Of a DNA stretch of 64,000 nt, positions 40,749-51,968 are shown piece after piece. A model generated the notes under the pieces. It searched no databases and was not told the origin of the DNA. It was given only the letters and a program-made list of their open reading frames with translations. The stretch is from Phytopseudomonas dryadis (GTDB taxonomy: Bacteria > Pseudomonadota > Gammaproteobacteria > Pseudomonadales > Pseudomonadaceae), in NCBI RefSeq assembly GCF_004327355.1, contig NZ_QJUM01000002.1:62001-126000 (forward strand), read 5' to 3'. Position 1 is the stretch's first letter. Each line of letters opens with the position of its first letter. The translations under genes and the position numbers were made by a program.

Positions 40749-42106
40749 CCCTGGCCGATCGAACGCTCCAGGGTCTCCAGCAACACCTTCACCTTGGTGA
40801 TGGACTCCTGGTACTCGGTCTGCCAGTGCGAATCGGCCACGATGCCGCCACCGCCCCAGCAACTGATCACTCCGTCGCGCGCCAACAGGCTACGGATGGC
40901 GATGGAACTGTCCATCTCGCCACGCACATCCAGGTACAGCAGGGACCCGCAGTACAGCGCGCGGCGGCTCGGCTCCAGCTCGTCGATGATCTGCATGGCG
41001 CGGATCTTCGGCGCGCCGGTGATGGAGCCGCCGGGAAAGGCGCCGGCCAGCAGATCCAGGGCATCCTTGTCGGCAGCCAGCTCGCCGGTGACGGCACTGA
41101 CCAGATGGTGCACGTTAGGGTAGCTTTCCAGGGCGAACAGCTCCGGCACCCGCACCGAACCGATGCGGCAACTGCGCCCGAGGTCATTGCGCAGCAGATC
41201 GACGATCATCAGGTTCTCGGCACGGTCCTTGGCACTGTCGAGCAGCGCCCGGGCATGGGCGGCATCCTCCTGCTCGGTACGCCCTCGCGGCTGGGTGCCC
41301 TTGATCGGCCGGGTCTCCACCTGGCCACGGCTGACGCGGATGAAGCGCTCCGGCGACAGGCTCAACACGGCGCCGCCAGCGGGCAGCGTCAGGTAGCCCG
41401 AGAACGGCGTCGGGCAAGCCGCCCGCAGCGCGGCATAGGCCGACCAGGGATCGCCCCGGTAGCCCGCGCGGAAACGCTGGGCGAAGTTGACCTGGTAGCA
41501 GTCACCGGACTGGATATAGGCATGGATGCGGGCAATGGCCGCCGCGTAACGCTCGGCATCGATATCCGCCTGGAACGGGCCGAGCAGTGCGAACGGCTCT
41601 GCTGCCACCGGGTTTGCCGGCAGCGAGACGAACAGACACCGCAGGCGCTCACGCTCGTCCACGGCCAGCGCCGGGTGGAACAGCAACTGGCTGGTGCCGA
41701 GCTGGTGATCGCTGATCAATGCCCAGGCGTACAGCCCGAAGGTGGCGTCGGGCAAATGCAGGTCATCCACGGCCTGGGTCGGCAGGTGCTCGATGCGCCG
41801 CCCGAAGTCGTAACCCAGGTAACCGATCAGGCCGCCGGCGAAAGGCAGCTCATGCCCTGCCGGCAGCTCGGCCGTGCCCAGCCTGGCGAGGCCTGCTCGC
41901 AAGCGCTGGAAAAAGTCGCTGGCCGACTCGTCGGCCGCCGGCGCCAGCTGCGCCAATGGCCAGGCGCTGATCAGGTCGTAGCGCCCCCGCTGCGCCGCCG
42001 GCCGGCCGGCATCCAGCAGCACCGCGCCGGGCGCATGACGCACGGCGGCGAAATAGGCGGCGGGGTCGGCGCGGTACGGCAAGGGCTGAACGAGACAGGT
42101 AGGCAT
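40733..42106 (-). CDS. pabB: Aminodeoxychorismate synthase component I
   Basis: PabB aminates chorismate to 4-amino-4-deoxychorismate on the way to folate, taking ammonia from PabA. The 457-residue protein has the chorismate-binding core: SGDCYQVNFAQRF, SPERFIRV, TRPIKGTQPRG (Lys in PIKGT is the PabB-specific catalytic residue), FPGGSITGAPK and the end block WGGGGIVADS. The PIKGT rather than PIAGT motif separates it from TrpE. pabA and pabC are not adjacent, which is normal in Pseudomonas. It converges with the dioxygenase gene. Confidence 0.96.
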   Translation of the reverse strand: MPTCLVQPLPYRADPAAYFAAVRHAPGAVLLDAGRPAAQRGRYDLISAWPLAQLAPAADESASDFFQRLRAGLARLGTAELPAGHELPFAGGLIGYLGYDFGRRIEHLPTQAVDDLHLPDATFGLYAWALISDHQLGTSQLLFHPALAVDERERLRCLFVSLPANPVAAEPFALLGPFQADIDAERYAAAIARIHAYIQSGDCYQVNFAQRFRAGYRGDPWSAYAALRAACPTPFSGYLTLPAGGAVLSLSPERFIRVSRGQVETRPIKGTQPRGRTEQEDAAHARALLDSAKDRAENLMIVDLLRNDLGRSCRIGSVRVPELFALESYPNVHHLVSAVTGELAADKDALDLLAGAFPGGSITGAPKIRAMQIIDELEPSRRALYCGSLLYLDVRGEMDSSIAIRSLLARDGVISCWGGGGIVADSHWQTEYQESITKVKVLLETLERSIGQGQAKL

Positions 42107-42293
42107 CGGGGCATCACGAAAACGCGGACCGACGATTGTAGAGCGCGGCAGCCTTCAGTCCTAGATGCAATCCGACGCGAGGCGACAACCCGGGCAGCGC
42201 GTCCCTGGTTTACTCCGCCGCTCGGAGCTGATTAGTATGGAGCGCTCCCAATCAAACGCTTGTCCGCCGAACAATAATCACAGGGATAAGGCC

Positions 42294-44481
42294 ATGGATG
42301 ACGCGCTGTATCCAGCAGCCGACAGTCTTTCGCGCTCCAGGTTTTCACCACCGCTGGCCACCGCCGATGACCTGGCCCGCCCACGGCTGGACGATGCCCT
42401 GTCCCTACAGCCGCAGGCGCGCCTCGCCGTGCTTTGCGCACCCGCCGGCTTCGGCAAGACCTGTGCCCTGACGGCGCTGGCTCAGGCCCGCAGCGACGCC
42501 GGCGGCCTGGTCGTCTGGCTGTCGCTCGACGCCGAGGACGACGAACCCGGCCATTTCTTCCAGCACCTGATCGACGCCCTCGCCGCCCAGGTCCCCGGAC
42601 TCGGCATCCAGGCCCGGAGCTACCTGCACAATACCGTACGCATTCCCGTGGCCGCGGTCATGGAAAGCCTGCTGGTGGAACTGGCCGAACTGGATCGGCC
42701 GCTGTTGCTGGTGCTCGATGATTTCCACCTGATCCAGGATAGCGAACTGCTCAGCGCCCTGGATCGCCTGATCAGCCTCGCCCCAGCCGGTTTCCTGCTG
42801 GCCGTCGGCAGCCGCTCGCAGCCCGGGCTGAGGCTGGCCACCTGGCGCGCCAAGGGCCTGCTGGTGGAAATCGGCGAGCAGACCCTGCGCCTGAGCAAGG
42901 AGGAAACCCGCGACTACCTGCAGCGCCACGGCCTGCAACTCGACGCCACGGCACTCGCCGCCCTGTATCGACACACCGAGGGCTGGCTGATCGGCGTGCA
43001 CCTGGCCTGCCTGTGGTTGCGCCAGCAGCCCCAGGCATACGAGCGGATGATCGAAACCGGCACCGACCAGGCGGCGGTGGGCGACTACCTGTTGCGCGCG
43101 GTCTTCGAGCAGTTGCCCGCCGACAGGCAGGATCTACTGCTCGCCCTGGGCATCGCCCAGCAACTCTGTGGCGACCTGGCCAATACCCTGAGCGGACGCC
43201 AGGACGGCCAGCGCCTGCTGGAGGAACTCGAAGCGCTGCAACTGTTTCTCCTGCCGCTGGATCGCGAGCGCCAGTGGTACCGTTTCCACAACCTGTTCGC
43301 CGAGTTTCTCCGCGCCCGTCTGAAAGAACGCGACCCCGAGCGCTTCAAGCATCTGCACTTCAATGCCAGCCTGTGGTTCGCCAACCACCACATGCACAAC
43401 CTGGCCATCGATCACGCCTGCCTGGCCGACGACCCGCAGATGCTCGCCGCCCTGGTCGATGGCTGCGGCCTGGAATTGATCAACCGCGGGCAACTGCACC
43501 TGATCTACAAATGGCGCAAACGGGTTCCGGACGACATCGCCGAGGCATTCCCGGTCCTGGTCCTGGCGGACGTGTGGACACGCGCCGCCGAACTCGGCCT
43601 GCCCGAGGCCAACCGCATGCTCGACGAACTGCTGGAGCGCTGGGGCGATGCCGGCGCCAGCGGGCCACTCAGTGACAAGCTGCTGTCAAGTCGGTGATCG
43701 CCCTGCAGAAGGACGACCTGCAGAGCTGCGTGGCACTCACCCAGCGGGTCGAGGAACAACTGGGCCAGCACAGCGCCTTTCTCGAGGTGGCGATGCTGCT
43801 ACTCGGCGCCCTGGCCAACCTCATGCTCGCCGAGCCGGCCCAGGCGCGCCGCCTGCTGGCCCTGGCGCAACAGCGCAACCACTTCCTCGAAGGCCACTAC
43901 CTGGGCATGCAACTGGCCAACGTGGAAATCCTCCTGTGCCTGGAACAGGGGCAGATCCGCCAGGCCGAGCTGCTGCATGGACGGTTGCGCGCGCGCATCA
44001 CCCCCTGGTTCGCCGAACGCTCCAGGGCCATGGCCCTGCCGACCATCACCGAAAGCCTGATCGCCTACCAGCAGGGGCGCCTGGAGGCCCTCGAAGAGCG
44101 GCTGCGCTGGGCCCTGGCGACGGTCGACGTGATCAACCCGATCGACCTGTACGCCCAGGGCATGCTGTGCCTGGCCCGCTGCCAGCGCCTGCACGGCCAA
44201 CCGAGGGAGGCCCATGCCTGCCTGGTGCTGATGCAGAACCTGGCCGCGCGCAGCCAGTCCTGGCGTTTCTACGCCCTGGCCCTGGGCGAGGAACTGGCGC
44301 AGACCCTGCAGGAACCGGCAAGCGAACGTATCAAACACACCGAACAACGCCTGAAAGGCATCGACTGGGGCAAGCTCGCCGGCCATTACCGGCACATGCG
44401 CTTCAATCCGGTGCTGTGGGTCCAGGGGCTGACGCGTATCCGCTTGCAGCAGGCGCGCGGCAACGACAGCGAAGCCCTAGT
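42294..44481 (+). pseudogene. MalT-type LuxR regulator 1: frameshifted and lacking its C-terminus
   Basis: The frame from 42294 encodes an intact MalT-like N-terminus: P-loop APAGFGKTCAL (about residue 50), Walker B-like LLLVLDDFHLI, a winged-helix stretch RQWYRFHNLFAEFLRARL, and the first TPR helices. It stops at 43697. The homologous sequence goes on in another frame from about 43694 (VIALQKDDLQSCVALTQRVEEQ) through TPR helices to about 44481. It then ends in unrelated sequence before any LuxR helix-turn-helix. So there is a one-base-class frameshift near 43690 and loss of about 170 C-terminal residues. Without a DNA-binding domain it cannot regulate normally. The start follows AAGGCC with no strong site. 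Confidence 0.85.
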
Positions 44482-44528
44482 TCGCGGCAGGCACCCCGCT
44501 TTTCCGAGGCGCCGGCCGGGCAGCGGGC

Positions 44529-46398
44529 ATGCTGGATCGATGCCGGCGACCTGCGCCTGAGCCTCGCGGAAACCACGCACTACTTGCGCGAGATCCGCCA
44601 TTTACCCCTGGAGGAGGCGCAGATCGGCCTGCTGCATGCTCGCAGCGAAGGCTGGATCACTGGCCTGCAACTCGCCGCCCAGGCACTGGCCCGCCATGGC
44701 GACCCCACGCACCTGCTGCATACCGCCGCGCGCTGGTGCGCAAGCCAGCAGCAGGTCGATCGCGCCGTCCGCTATGCCCTGCGCGCCCGGGATTACGCCT
44801 TCGCCGCCGAACTGCTGGAACGCCAGGGCGCCGGCCTGATCGCCGGCAACCGCGTCTATGGGGTGCTGGCGATGCTCAAGGAAATCCCCGCGCAGGTGAT
44901 CCAGGAACACCCGGTGTTGCAGATCTTCTATGCCTGGCAACTGGCTTTCGAGCAGCAGTACGCCGATGCCGAAGCGCTGATCGAGGATGTCAGCCAGCGC
45001 CTGCTGCACGCCCGTGGCCAGCCCCTGCGCATGGGCCTGGCCGAGCTGCTCGGCGCCGCCCAGGTACTCAAGGCCCTGGTGCTGCTCTACCAGGACAAGC
45101 TGGAAGCCAGCCTGGTGGTGGCTCGCCACTGGTTGAGCCTGGTGCCGGACAATCAGCCAGTGTTCCGCGCCAGCCTGTCCTGCGTGCAGGCAGCGGCCCA
45201 CGGCCTGCTGGGCGAGTTCGGCGACGCCGCCAGCGCCATCGCTATCGCTATCGCTATCGCTATCGCTATCGCCCGCGACAACCTGGAACACAGCGACAGC
45301 GACTACCTGCATGTCATGGTCAACCTGATCGAGGCCTTGATCTGCAAGGAACTGGGGCAGCTCGAGCGCGGCTGCGTGCTGGCGGAAAACGCCCGGGCCC
45401 GGGCAGCCAGGGTATTCGGCCGCCACAGTCGCGTCAGTGGGCCGCTGTCGCTGGCCTATGCCGACCTGCTGTACGAGCAGGATCGCCATGCCGCGATACT
45501 CGCCGAACTGCCCCTGGCCACGACCTGGCGCGATGTCGCCACCCCGCTGGAGCTGATCAGCCGTGGCCAGCTGGTCATGGCCAGGGCGCGCTTCTTCGCC
45601 GGCGCAGGCGAGCCGGCGCTGCACGAGCTCGACGCCTGGCTGAACGGCCTGCATGGCCCCGGCTACGAGCGCGTGTATGCCCAGGCCATGGGCTGCAAGG
45701 TGCAGTTCCTGCTCTGGCTCCGCCGGGTCAACGATGCGGAACGCGCCTGCCTGCTGCTGCGCTGCCATCTGCAGGCCCTGCCCGCCGCTCGCTATAGCGA
45801 CGCGGCCACCGCCCTGGTGCTGTGCGAGGCCCGTCTGGCCCTCGACGAACGCAGGGCCGACAAGGCGCAAGCCGCGCTGGAAGCGTGCCTGAACAGTCAC
45901 GCCGCCGAGCCCCATCAGCGTGATCGCCGCCTGCGCCTGTCACTGCTGCTGAGCGTGGCCTACTGGCGGCGCGGGCAGCAAGACAAGGCTTTCAAGCTGG
46001 TCCAGGCGACCCTCGAGGACACCTGGAACAGCGGCTACCGCCGGCTATTCCTGGATGATGCCCTGTGCCTGCTGCCCCTGTGGCAGGCCTGGTTCGCCGT
46101 CGACCCGCAGCGCGCCGGCTACTGGCAGGGCCTGGCCGAACAGCTGCGCGAGCAGTTGCGCCGCCTGGACATCGACCCGCAGCACCTCGACGAGCATCAG
46201 GACATCAGCCATCGCGAGCGGGAAATCCTGCGTTTCGTCGCTGCCGGACTGTCCAACCGCGACATCGCCCAGGCCGTGCACCTGTCCGAAGCCACCATCA
46301 AATGGCACCTGCATAACCTGTTCGCCAAACTCGGCGTGCGCAGTCGCACCCAGGCGGTGATCAAGGGCAAGAGCCTGGGCCTGGTCAGCGAGCAATAG
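44529..46398 (+). pseudogene. MalT-type LuxR regulator 2: N-terminal half deleted, plus internal deletion
   Basis: In a third frame a second paralogue begins mid-domain at WIDAGDLRLSLAETTHYL, the last part of the ATPase region, with no P-loop. After GDPTHLL it jumps directly to HTAARWCASQQQVDRAVRYAL, skipping the roughly 120 residues that normally hold the winged-helix segment. The TPR region and a complete LuxR HTH (DISHREREILRFVAAGLSNRDIAQAV-type, ending LGVRSRTQAVIK) follow to the TAG at 46398. No start codon is in a sensible position. A run of Ala-Ile repeats lies in the TPR part. The open frame suggests recent decay or an expressed fragment. Confidence 0.82.
45241..45270 (+). repeat. Hexanucleotide microsatellite GCTATC x5
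   Basis: Five perfect GCTATC units follow a degenerate GCCATC and encode alternating Ala-Ile inside the second MalT-type pseudogene. A 6-base unit changes length in frame, so it would add or remove Ala-Ile pairs and not switch expression. Confidence 0.9.
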
Positions 46399-46514
46399 TG
46401 CCGCTGTTGCAGCGATCGGTGTCGAGCGCGGCAGGCTGGCCGGGCTGCATGCCGCCACCCGGCGGCGTAGCGGCCCGGCCCGTGCTCGCTGAAATGGCGA
46501 CCTCCTGAAAACGA

Positions 46515-46541
46515 CTCGGGGGAGCCCATGGCTCCCCCGAG
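46515..46541 (-). terminator. Terminator after deaD
   Basis: A perfect 12-base stem CTCGGGGGAGCC/GGCTCCCCCGAG with a 3-base loop. On the minus strand it is followed by TCGTTTTC, 20 bases after the deaD stop. It also separates deaD from the converging pseudogene. Confidence 0.8.
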
Positions 46542-46561
46542 TGTCAATCCGCGTCAGCGCA

Positions 46562-48226
<1,665 letters not shown>

Positions 48227-48724
48227 GGGTCTGCCTCTAGTGCATCCGCAAAGACCCATGTTCCAAAGCTGCGCATGCCGTGTAAGACCCTGAGGTCACC
48301 CTGGCAGCCCTGTCGGCGGGGATTTGCGAAAACATGGTGATAAATGAATCGTCAAGGATAGCCCGCTGGGCGGACTGGCTGCCGAAGATAGCCTCCGGGC
48401 GAGTTGCACTACCTGAACGTGGCCAAGAATTGACCGGCGCGCACTATACCGGAAAAACCTGACCCATGTGTGGTTTTTCCAACAATAAAAGCATTTCAGC
48501 GCCGGACGGCGAGCCGCCTGCGGCGTTGCGCCACAGGCCATTGCGCGCATTCGCCCGCGCTCGATGAAAAGCGCTGGAGGCTGCAAGCTGGACGAGAAAC
48601 CGCTGTTTCGCGTCGTACTCGAGCCGCTTTTCGTTCAGCCTCCAGCTTTCCAGCGCTGTTTCCGGCTCTTCGAGCGCATCGCGCGATTGCCCTGGGACAT
48701 TGCCGGGGCCGCTTGATTCCTCGC
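48227..48724. other. About 500 bp intergenic leader region upstream of deaD with an inverted repeat
   Basis: No gene is apparent. On the minus strand TATAGT, about 215 bases before the deaD start (near 48447), is a possible -10 box, with no good -35; it would give a long 5' leader, as known for cold-shock helicase mRNAs. At about 48570-48660 lies an imperfect inverted repeat built on CAGCGCTGGA and AGCTGGAGGCTG, of the kind also seen near 56150. The remaining bases hold nothing I can name. Confidence 0.45.
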
Positions 48725-49498
48725 TCAGCTGGCCATGCGCACGGCGTCGATCAGGCGCTGCAGCGAATAGCCCAGCCGCCCTTGCAACGCGTCTGCCCGG
48801 CGGCTCACGGCCTCGCGGTCGAAGTGCTGATCCAGCTGCGCCGGCACCAGCACCACCACGTTGCCCTCCACCACCGGGCATTCCCAGTAATGGCGGTGAT
48901 ACAGGCCACGCAGCAGTGCGGCGCCCAGGGGCTTGCCGTCATCGCCGGCCCACTGGTTGATGATCAGCCAGCCGCCGGGATTGAGCTTGCTGCGGCAGTC
49001 GTCGAGGAAGCGCCAGGCCAGATGGCCGACGCCGGGCCCGGTATCGGTATAGAGGTCGACGAAGATCAGATCCGCGGTTTCCGCGGAAGGCAACAGCTGC
49101 AGCGCATCGCCGATGCGCATGGTCAGCCGCGGATCGTCCTCCAGGCCGAGGTATTGCATGGCCAGGCGCGGCACCTCGGGACGCAACTCGATGGCCTCGA
49201 CATCGTCCAGGGGCAGGAACTTCAGGCAGGCCTGGGTCAGGTTGCCGGCGCCCAGGCCGAGGAACAGCGCGCTTTCCGGCGCTTCGTGGCACAGCGCGCC
49301 GACCAGCATGGCGCGGGTGTAGTCGTATTCCAGCCAGCTCGGATCGGCGGTGAACACACAACTCTGCTCGATCGACTCGCCGAACTCGAGAAAGCGGTAG
49401 TCACCGATTTCCACCACGCGAATCACGCCGAAATCGTCCCGCACCTCGGCAAGCACGACCTCGTCCTTCATTTCCTCCACTGGGGGCAAGCCAGGCAT
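48725..49498 (-). CDS. Spermidine synthase-like methyltransferase-fold protein
   Basis: The 257-residue protein has the Rossmann fold of spermidine synthases: an N-terminal beta domain, then LFLGLGAGNLTQACLKFLP (about residues 98-116), VEAIELRPEV and ADLIFVDLYTDTGPG. Members of this orphan branch often lack the aminopropyl-transfer residues and are annotated only by fold. The start could be the second Met (MKDEVVLAEV at 49471). It is divergent from DAHP synthase. The true reaction is unknown; polyamine synthesis is a guess I do not press. Confidence 0.82.
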   Translation of the reverse strand: MPGLPPVEEMKDEVVLAEVRDDFGVIRVVEIGDYRFLEFGESIEQSCVFTADPSWLEYDYTRAMLVGALCHEAPESALFLGLGAGNLTQACLKFLPLDDVEAIELRPEVPRLAMQYLGLEDDPRLTMRIGDALQLLPSAETADLIFVDLYTDTGPGVGHLAWRFLDDCRSKLNPGGWLIINQWAGDDGKPLGAALLRGLYHRHYWECPVVEGNVVVLVPAQLDQHFDREAVSRRADALQGRLGYSLQRLIDAVRMAS

Positions 49499-49669
49499 GG
49501 GTGTTCTCCGCCGACGCTTCCCGGCCAGATCCGCCGGGTCAGCGCCGATTGTCCGCGATGCACGACGCTCAGGTCACGCGCTAATTGCCCGCCGCCGCGC
49601 ACTTGAAGCGCGCAATCGATCGGTTACCATGCCTGTCCGCCGCGCCGCCGCCCCAACCGAGACCCCGCC

Positions 49670-51016
49670 ATGACGCCACCCTGGAGCCCCGACAGCTGGA
49701 GAGGCCTGCCGATTCAGCAACAACCCCGCTACCCGGACGCCGCCCGGTTGAGCCAGGTCGAACAGACCCTGGCCGGCTATCCGCCGCTGGTGTTCGCCGG
49801 CGAAGCCCGCGAACTGCGCCGCCAGTTCGCCGAGGTCACCCAGGGCCGCGCCTTCCTGCTGCAGGGCGGCGATTGCGCCGAGAGCTTCGCCGAGTTCAGC
49901 GCGGCGAAGATCCGCGACACCTTCAAGGTGCTGCTGCAGATGGCCATCGTCATGACCTTCGCCGCCGGCTGCCCGGTGGTCAAGGTCGGGCGCATGGCCG
50001 GGCAGTTCGCCAAACCGCGCTCGGCCCATGACGAGACCATCGATGGCGTGACCCTGCCCGCCTACCGCGGCGACATCGTCAACGGCATCGGCTTCGACGC
50101 CGCCAGCCGGGTGCCGGACCCGCAGCGCCTGCTGCAGGCCTACCACCAGTCCACCGCCTCGCTGAACCTGCTGCGCGCCTTCGCCCAGGGCGGTTTCGCC
50201 GACCTGCACCAGGTGCACCAGTGGAACCTGGACTTCATCGCCAACTCGGCGCTGGCGCAGAAGTACCAGCAACTGGCCGATCGCATCGACGAGACCCTGG
50301 CCTTCATGCGGGCCTGCGGCATGGACAGCGCGGCCCAGGTGCGCGAGACCAGTTTCTTCACCGCCCACGAAGCGCTGCTGCTCAACTACGAGGAAGCCTT
50401 CGTTCGTCGCGACAGCCTCACCGGCGGCTTCTACGACTGCTCGGCGCACATGCTGTGGATCGGCGACCGCACCCGCCAGGTGGATGGCGCCCATGTCGAG
50501 TTCCTGCGTGGCGTCGGCAACCCGATCGGGGTCAAGGTCGGGCCGAGCATGAGCGACGAGGACCTGATCCGCCTGATCGACATCCTCAACCCGGACAACG
50601 ATCCGGGCCGCCTCAACCTGATCGTGCGCATGGGCGCCGACAAGGTCGAGGCCGGCCTGCCCCGGCTGATCCGCAGCGTGCAGCGCGAAGGCCGCGCCGT
50701 GCTGTGGAGCTGCGACCCCATGCACGGCAACACCATCAAGGCCTCCAGCGGCTACAAGACCCGCGACTTCGCGCAGATCCTCGGCGAAGTGAAGCAGTTC
50801 TTCGCCGTGCACCAGGCCGAGGGCAGCTATGCCGGCGGTATCCATATCGAGATGACCGGGCAGAACGTCACCGAGTGCATCGGCGGCGCCCGGCCGATCA
50901 CCGAGGACGGTCTGTCGGATCGCTACCACACCCACTGCGACCCACGGATGAACGCCGACCAGTCGCTGGAGCTGGCCTTCATGATCGCCGAAACGCTGAA
51001 GCAGGTGCGCCGTTAG
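49670..51016 (+). CDS. Class II 3-deoxy-7-phosphoheptulonate (DAHP) synthase
   Basis: DAHP synthase condenses phosphoenolpyruvate and erythrose 4-phosphate, the first step of the shikimate pathway. The 448-residue protein is of the class II (plant-type) family: [14 protein letters not shown] at the N-terminus, [11 protein letters not shown] with the metal-binding Cys, [14 protein letters not shown], and [10 protein letters not shown] and [17 protein letters not shown] near the end. The length equals the P. aeruginosa class II enzyme as I remember it. Pseudomonads have type I enzymes as well, so this one may serve secondary pathways. Confidence 0.95.
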   Translation: MTPPWSPDSWRGLPIQQQPRYPDAARLSQVEQTLAGYPPLVFAGEARELRRQFAEVTQGRAFLLQGGDCAESFAEFSAAKIRDTFKVLLQMAIVMTFAAGCPVVKVGRMAGQFAKPRSAHDETIDGVTLPAYRGDIVNGIGFDAASRVPDPQRLLQAYHQSTASLNLLRAFAQGGFADLHQVHQWNLDFIANSALAQKYQQLADRIDETLAFMRACGMDSAAQVRETSFFTAHEALLLNYEEAFVRRDSLTGGFYDCSAHMLWIGDRTRQVDGAHVEFLRGVGNPIGVKVGPSMSDEDLIRLIDILNPDNDPGRLNLIVRMGADKVEAGLPRLIRSVQREGRAVLWSCDPMHGNTIKASSGYKTRDFAQILGEVKQFFAVHQAEGSYAGGIHIEMTGQNVTECIGGARPITEDGLSDRYHTHCDPRMNADQSLELAFMIAETLKQVRR

Positions 51017-51055
51017 CCGGCTCATTGCCAGCGCGGACGGTTTTCCGACGGTCCG

Positions 51056-51967
51056 TCAGGCACTCAAGCGCTCCCGCAGGCGTCCCAGCATGCCCATCAG
51101 GTTGCCGACCTTGTCTCGCTCCTCCTGATCGCGTGGCGCCTGGGCCAGCCGCGCCACCACCGGCTGCGCTTGACTGCGCCAGAGCAAGGCCTGCTCGCCG
51201 GCGGCCTGCAGGCCCTTCTCGAACAGACCGCGACGGATCGGCTTGGGCAGGTAGCGGAAGATCTGCGCTTCGTTGATCAGCTTGAGCAGCGCCTGGGTAT
51301 CGCAGAAAGGCGTCACCACCAGGCTGAGCAGGCGCGGGTGCGCCTGGGCCAGGCTTTTCATCAACGGCGCGGTGTCCTCGCCGGCCAGCGCCAGGTCACT
51401 GACCAGCAGGTCCACCGTGCCAGCGTTGAGCCGCTCGAAAGCCTGCGCCAGATTCGCGGCGCGCACCAGGCGATGGCCGCCCTTCAGGCAGAAAGCGTCC
51501 ACCGCGCTCAGGGTCTGCGGATCGTCATCGAGCAGCAGCACGGTGAGCGGCTCCGTGTTGTCTGCCAGCGCGGGGGTCACCAGCGGCAGCTGACGGCCGG
51601 CGATTTCCGCCGCCTGGCGCAGGGTGAAGGCCATTTCCTGCTGATCCCAGGGCTTGGTCAGGTAGCGGAAGATACCGCCACTGTTCAGCGCCTCCACCGC
51701 CGCATCCAGGTCCGAATAGCCGGTGAGCAGGATACGCAGGGTCTGCGGGGCGATTTCCCGGGCCGCGGTGAGCAGTTCGGCGCCACTCATCTGCGGCATG
51801 CGCTGGTCGCTGACCACTATGTGCACGGGCTCGTTCTTCAGGCGCTCGAGGGCGCGCCAGGGATCGCTTTCGGTCAGCACGTCGTACTGCCGGCGGAACT
51901 GCATGGCCAGGCTGCGCAGGATGCGCTCTTCATCGTCGACGAACAGGATGCGGATCGGTGCGGTCAT
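51056..51967 (-). CDS. Tandem-receiver response regulator without output domain
   Basis: The 303-residue protein has two receiver domains. The first (residues about 5-125) holds Asp54 (HIVVSDQRMPQMSG) and the YSDLDAAVEALNSGGIFRYLTKPWD block typical of RpfG-like receivers. The second (about 143-260) holds LLLDDDPQTLS and an SDLAL aspartate, with RYLPKPI as the conserved Lys. There is no helix-turn-helix, GGDEF, EAL or HD-GYP domain; the end is a short helix. It probably works by protein contact or as a phosphate sink. The start is at 51967, one base after the stop of the kinase. Confidence 0.88.
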   Translation of the reverse strand: MTAPIRILFVDDEERILRSLAMQFRRQYDVLTESDPWRALERLKNEPVHIVVSDQRMPQMSGAELLTAAREIAPQTLRILLTGYSDLDAAVEALNSGGIFRYLTKPWDQQEMAFTLRQAAEIAGRQLPLVTPALADNTEPLTVLLLDDDPQTLSAVDAFCLKGGHRLVRAANLAQAFERLNAGTVDLLVSDLALAGEDTAPLMKSLAQAHPRLLSLVVTPFCDTQALLKLINEAQIFRYLPKPIRRGLFEKGLQAAGEQALLWRSQAQPVVARLAQAPRDQEERDKVGNLMGMLGRLRERLSA

Positions 51968-51968
51968 G

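Noticed and set aside
45241..45270. Phase-variable switch by repeat slippage
   Set aside because: The unit has six bases, so length changes do not shift the frame, and the gene is already broken.
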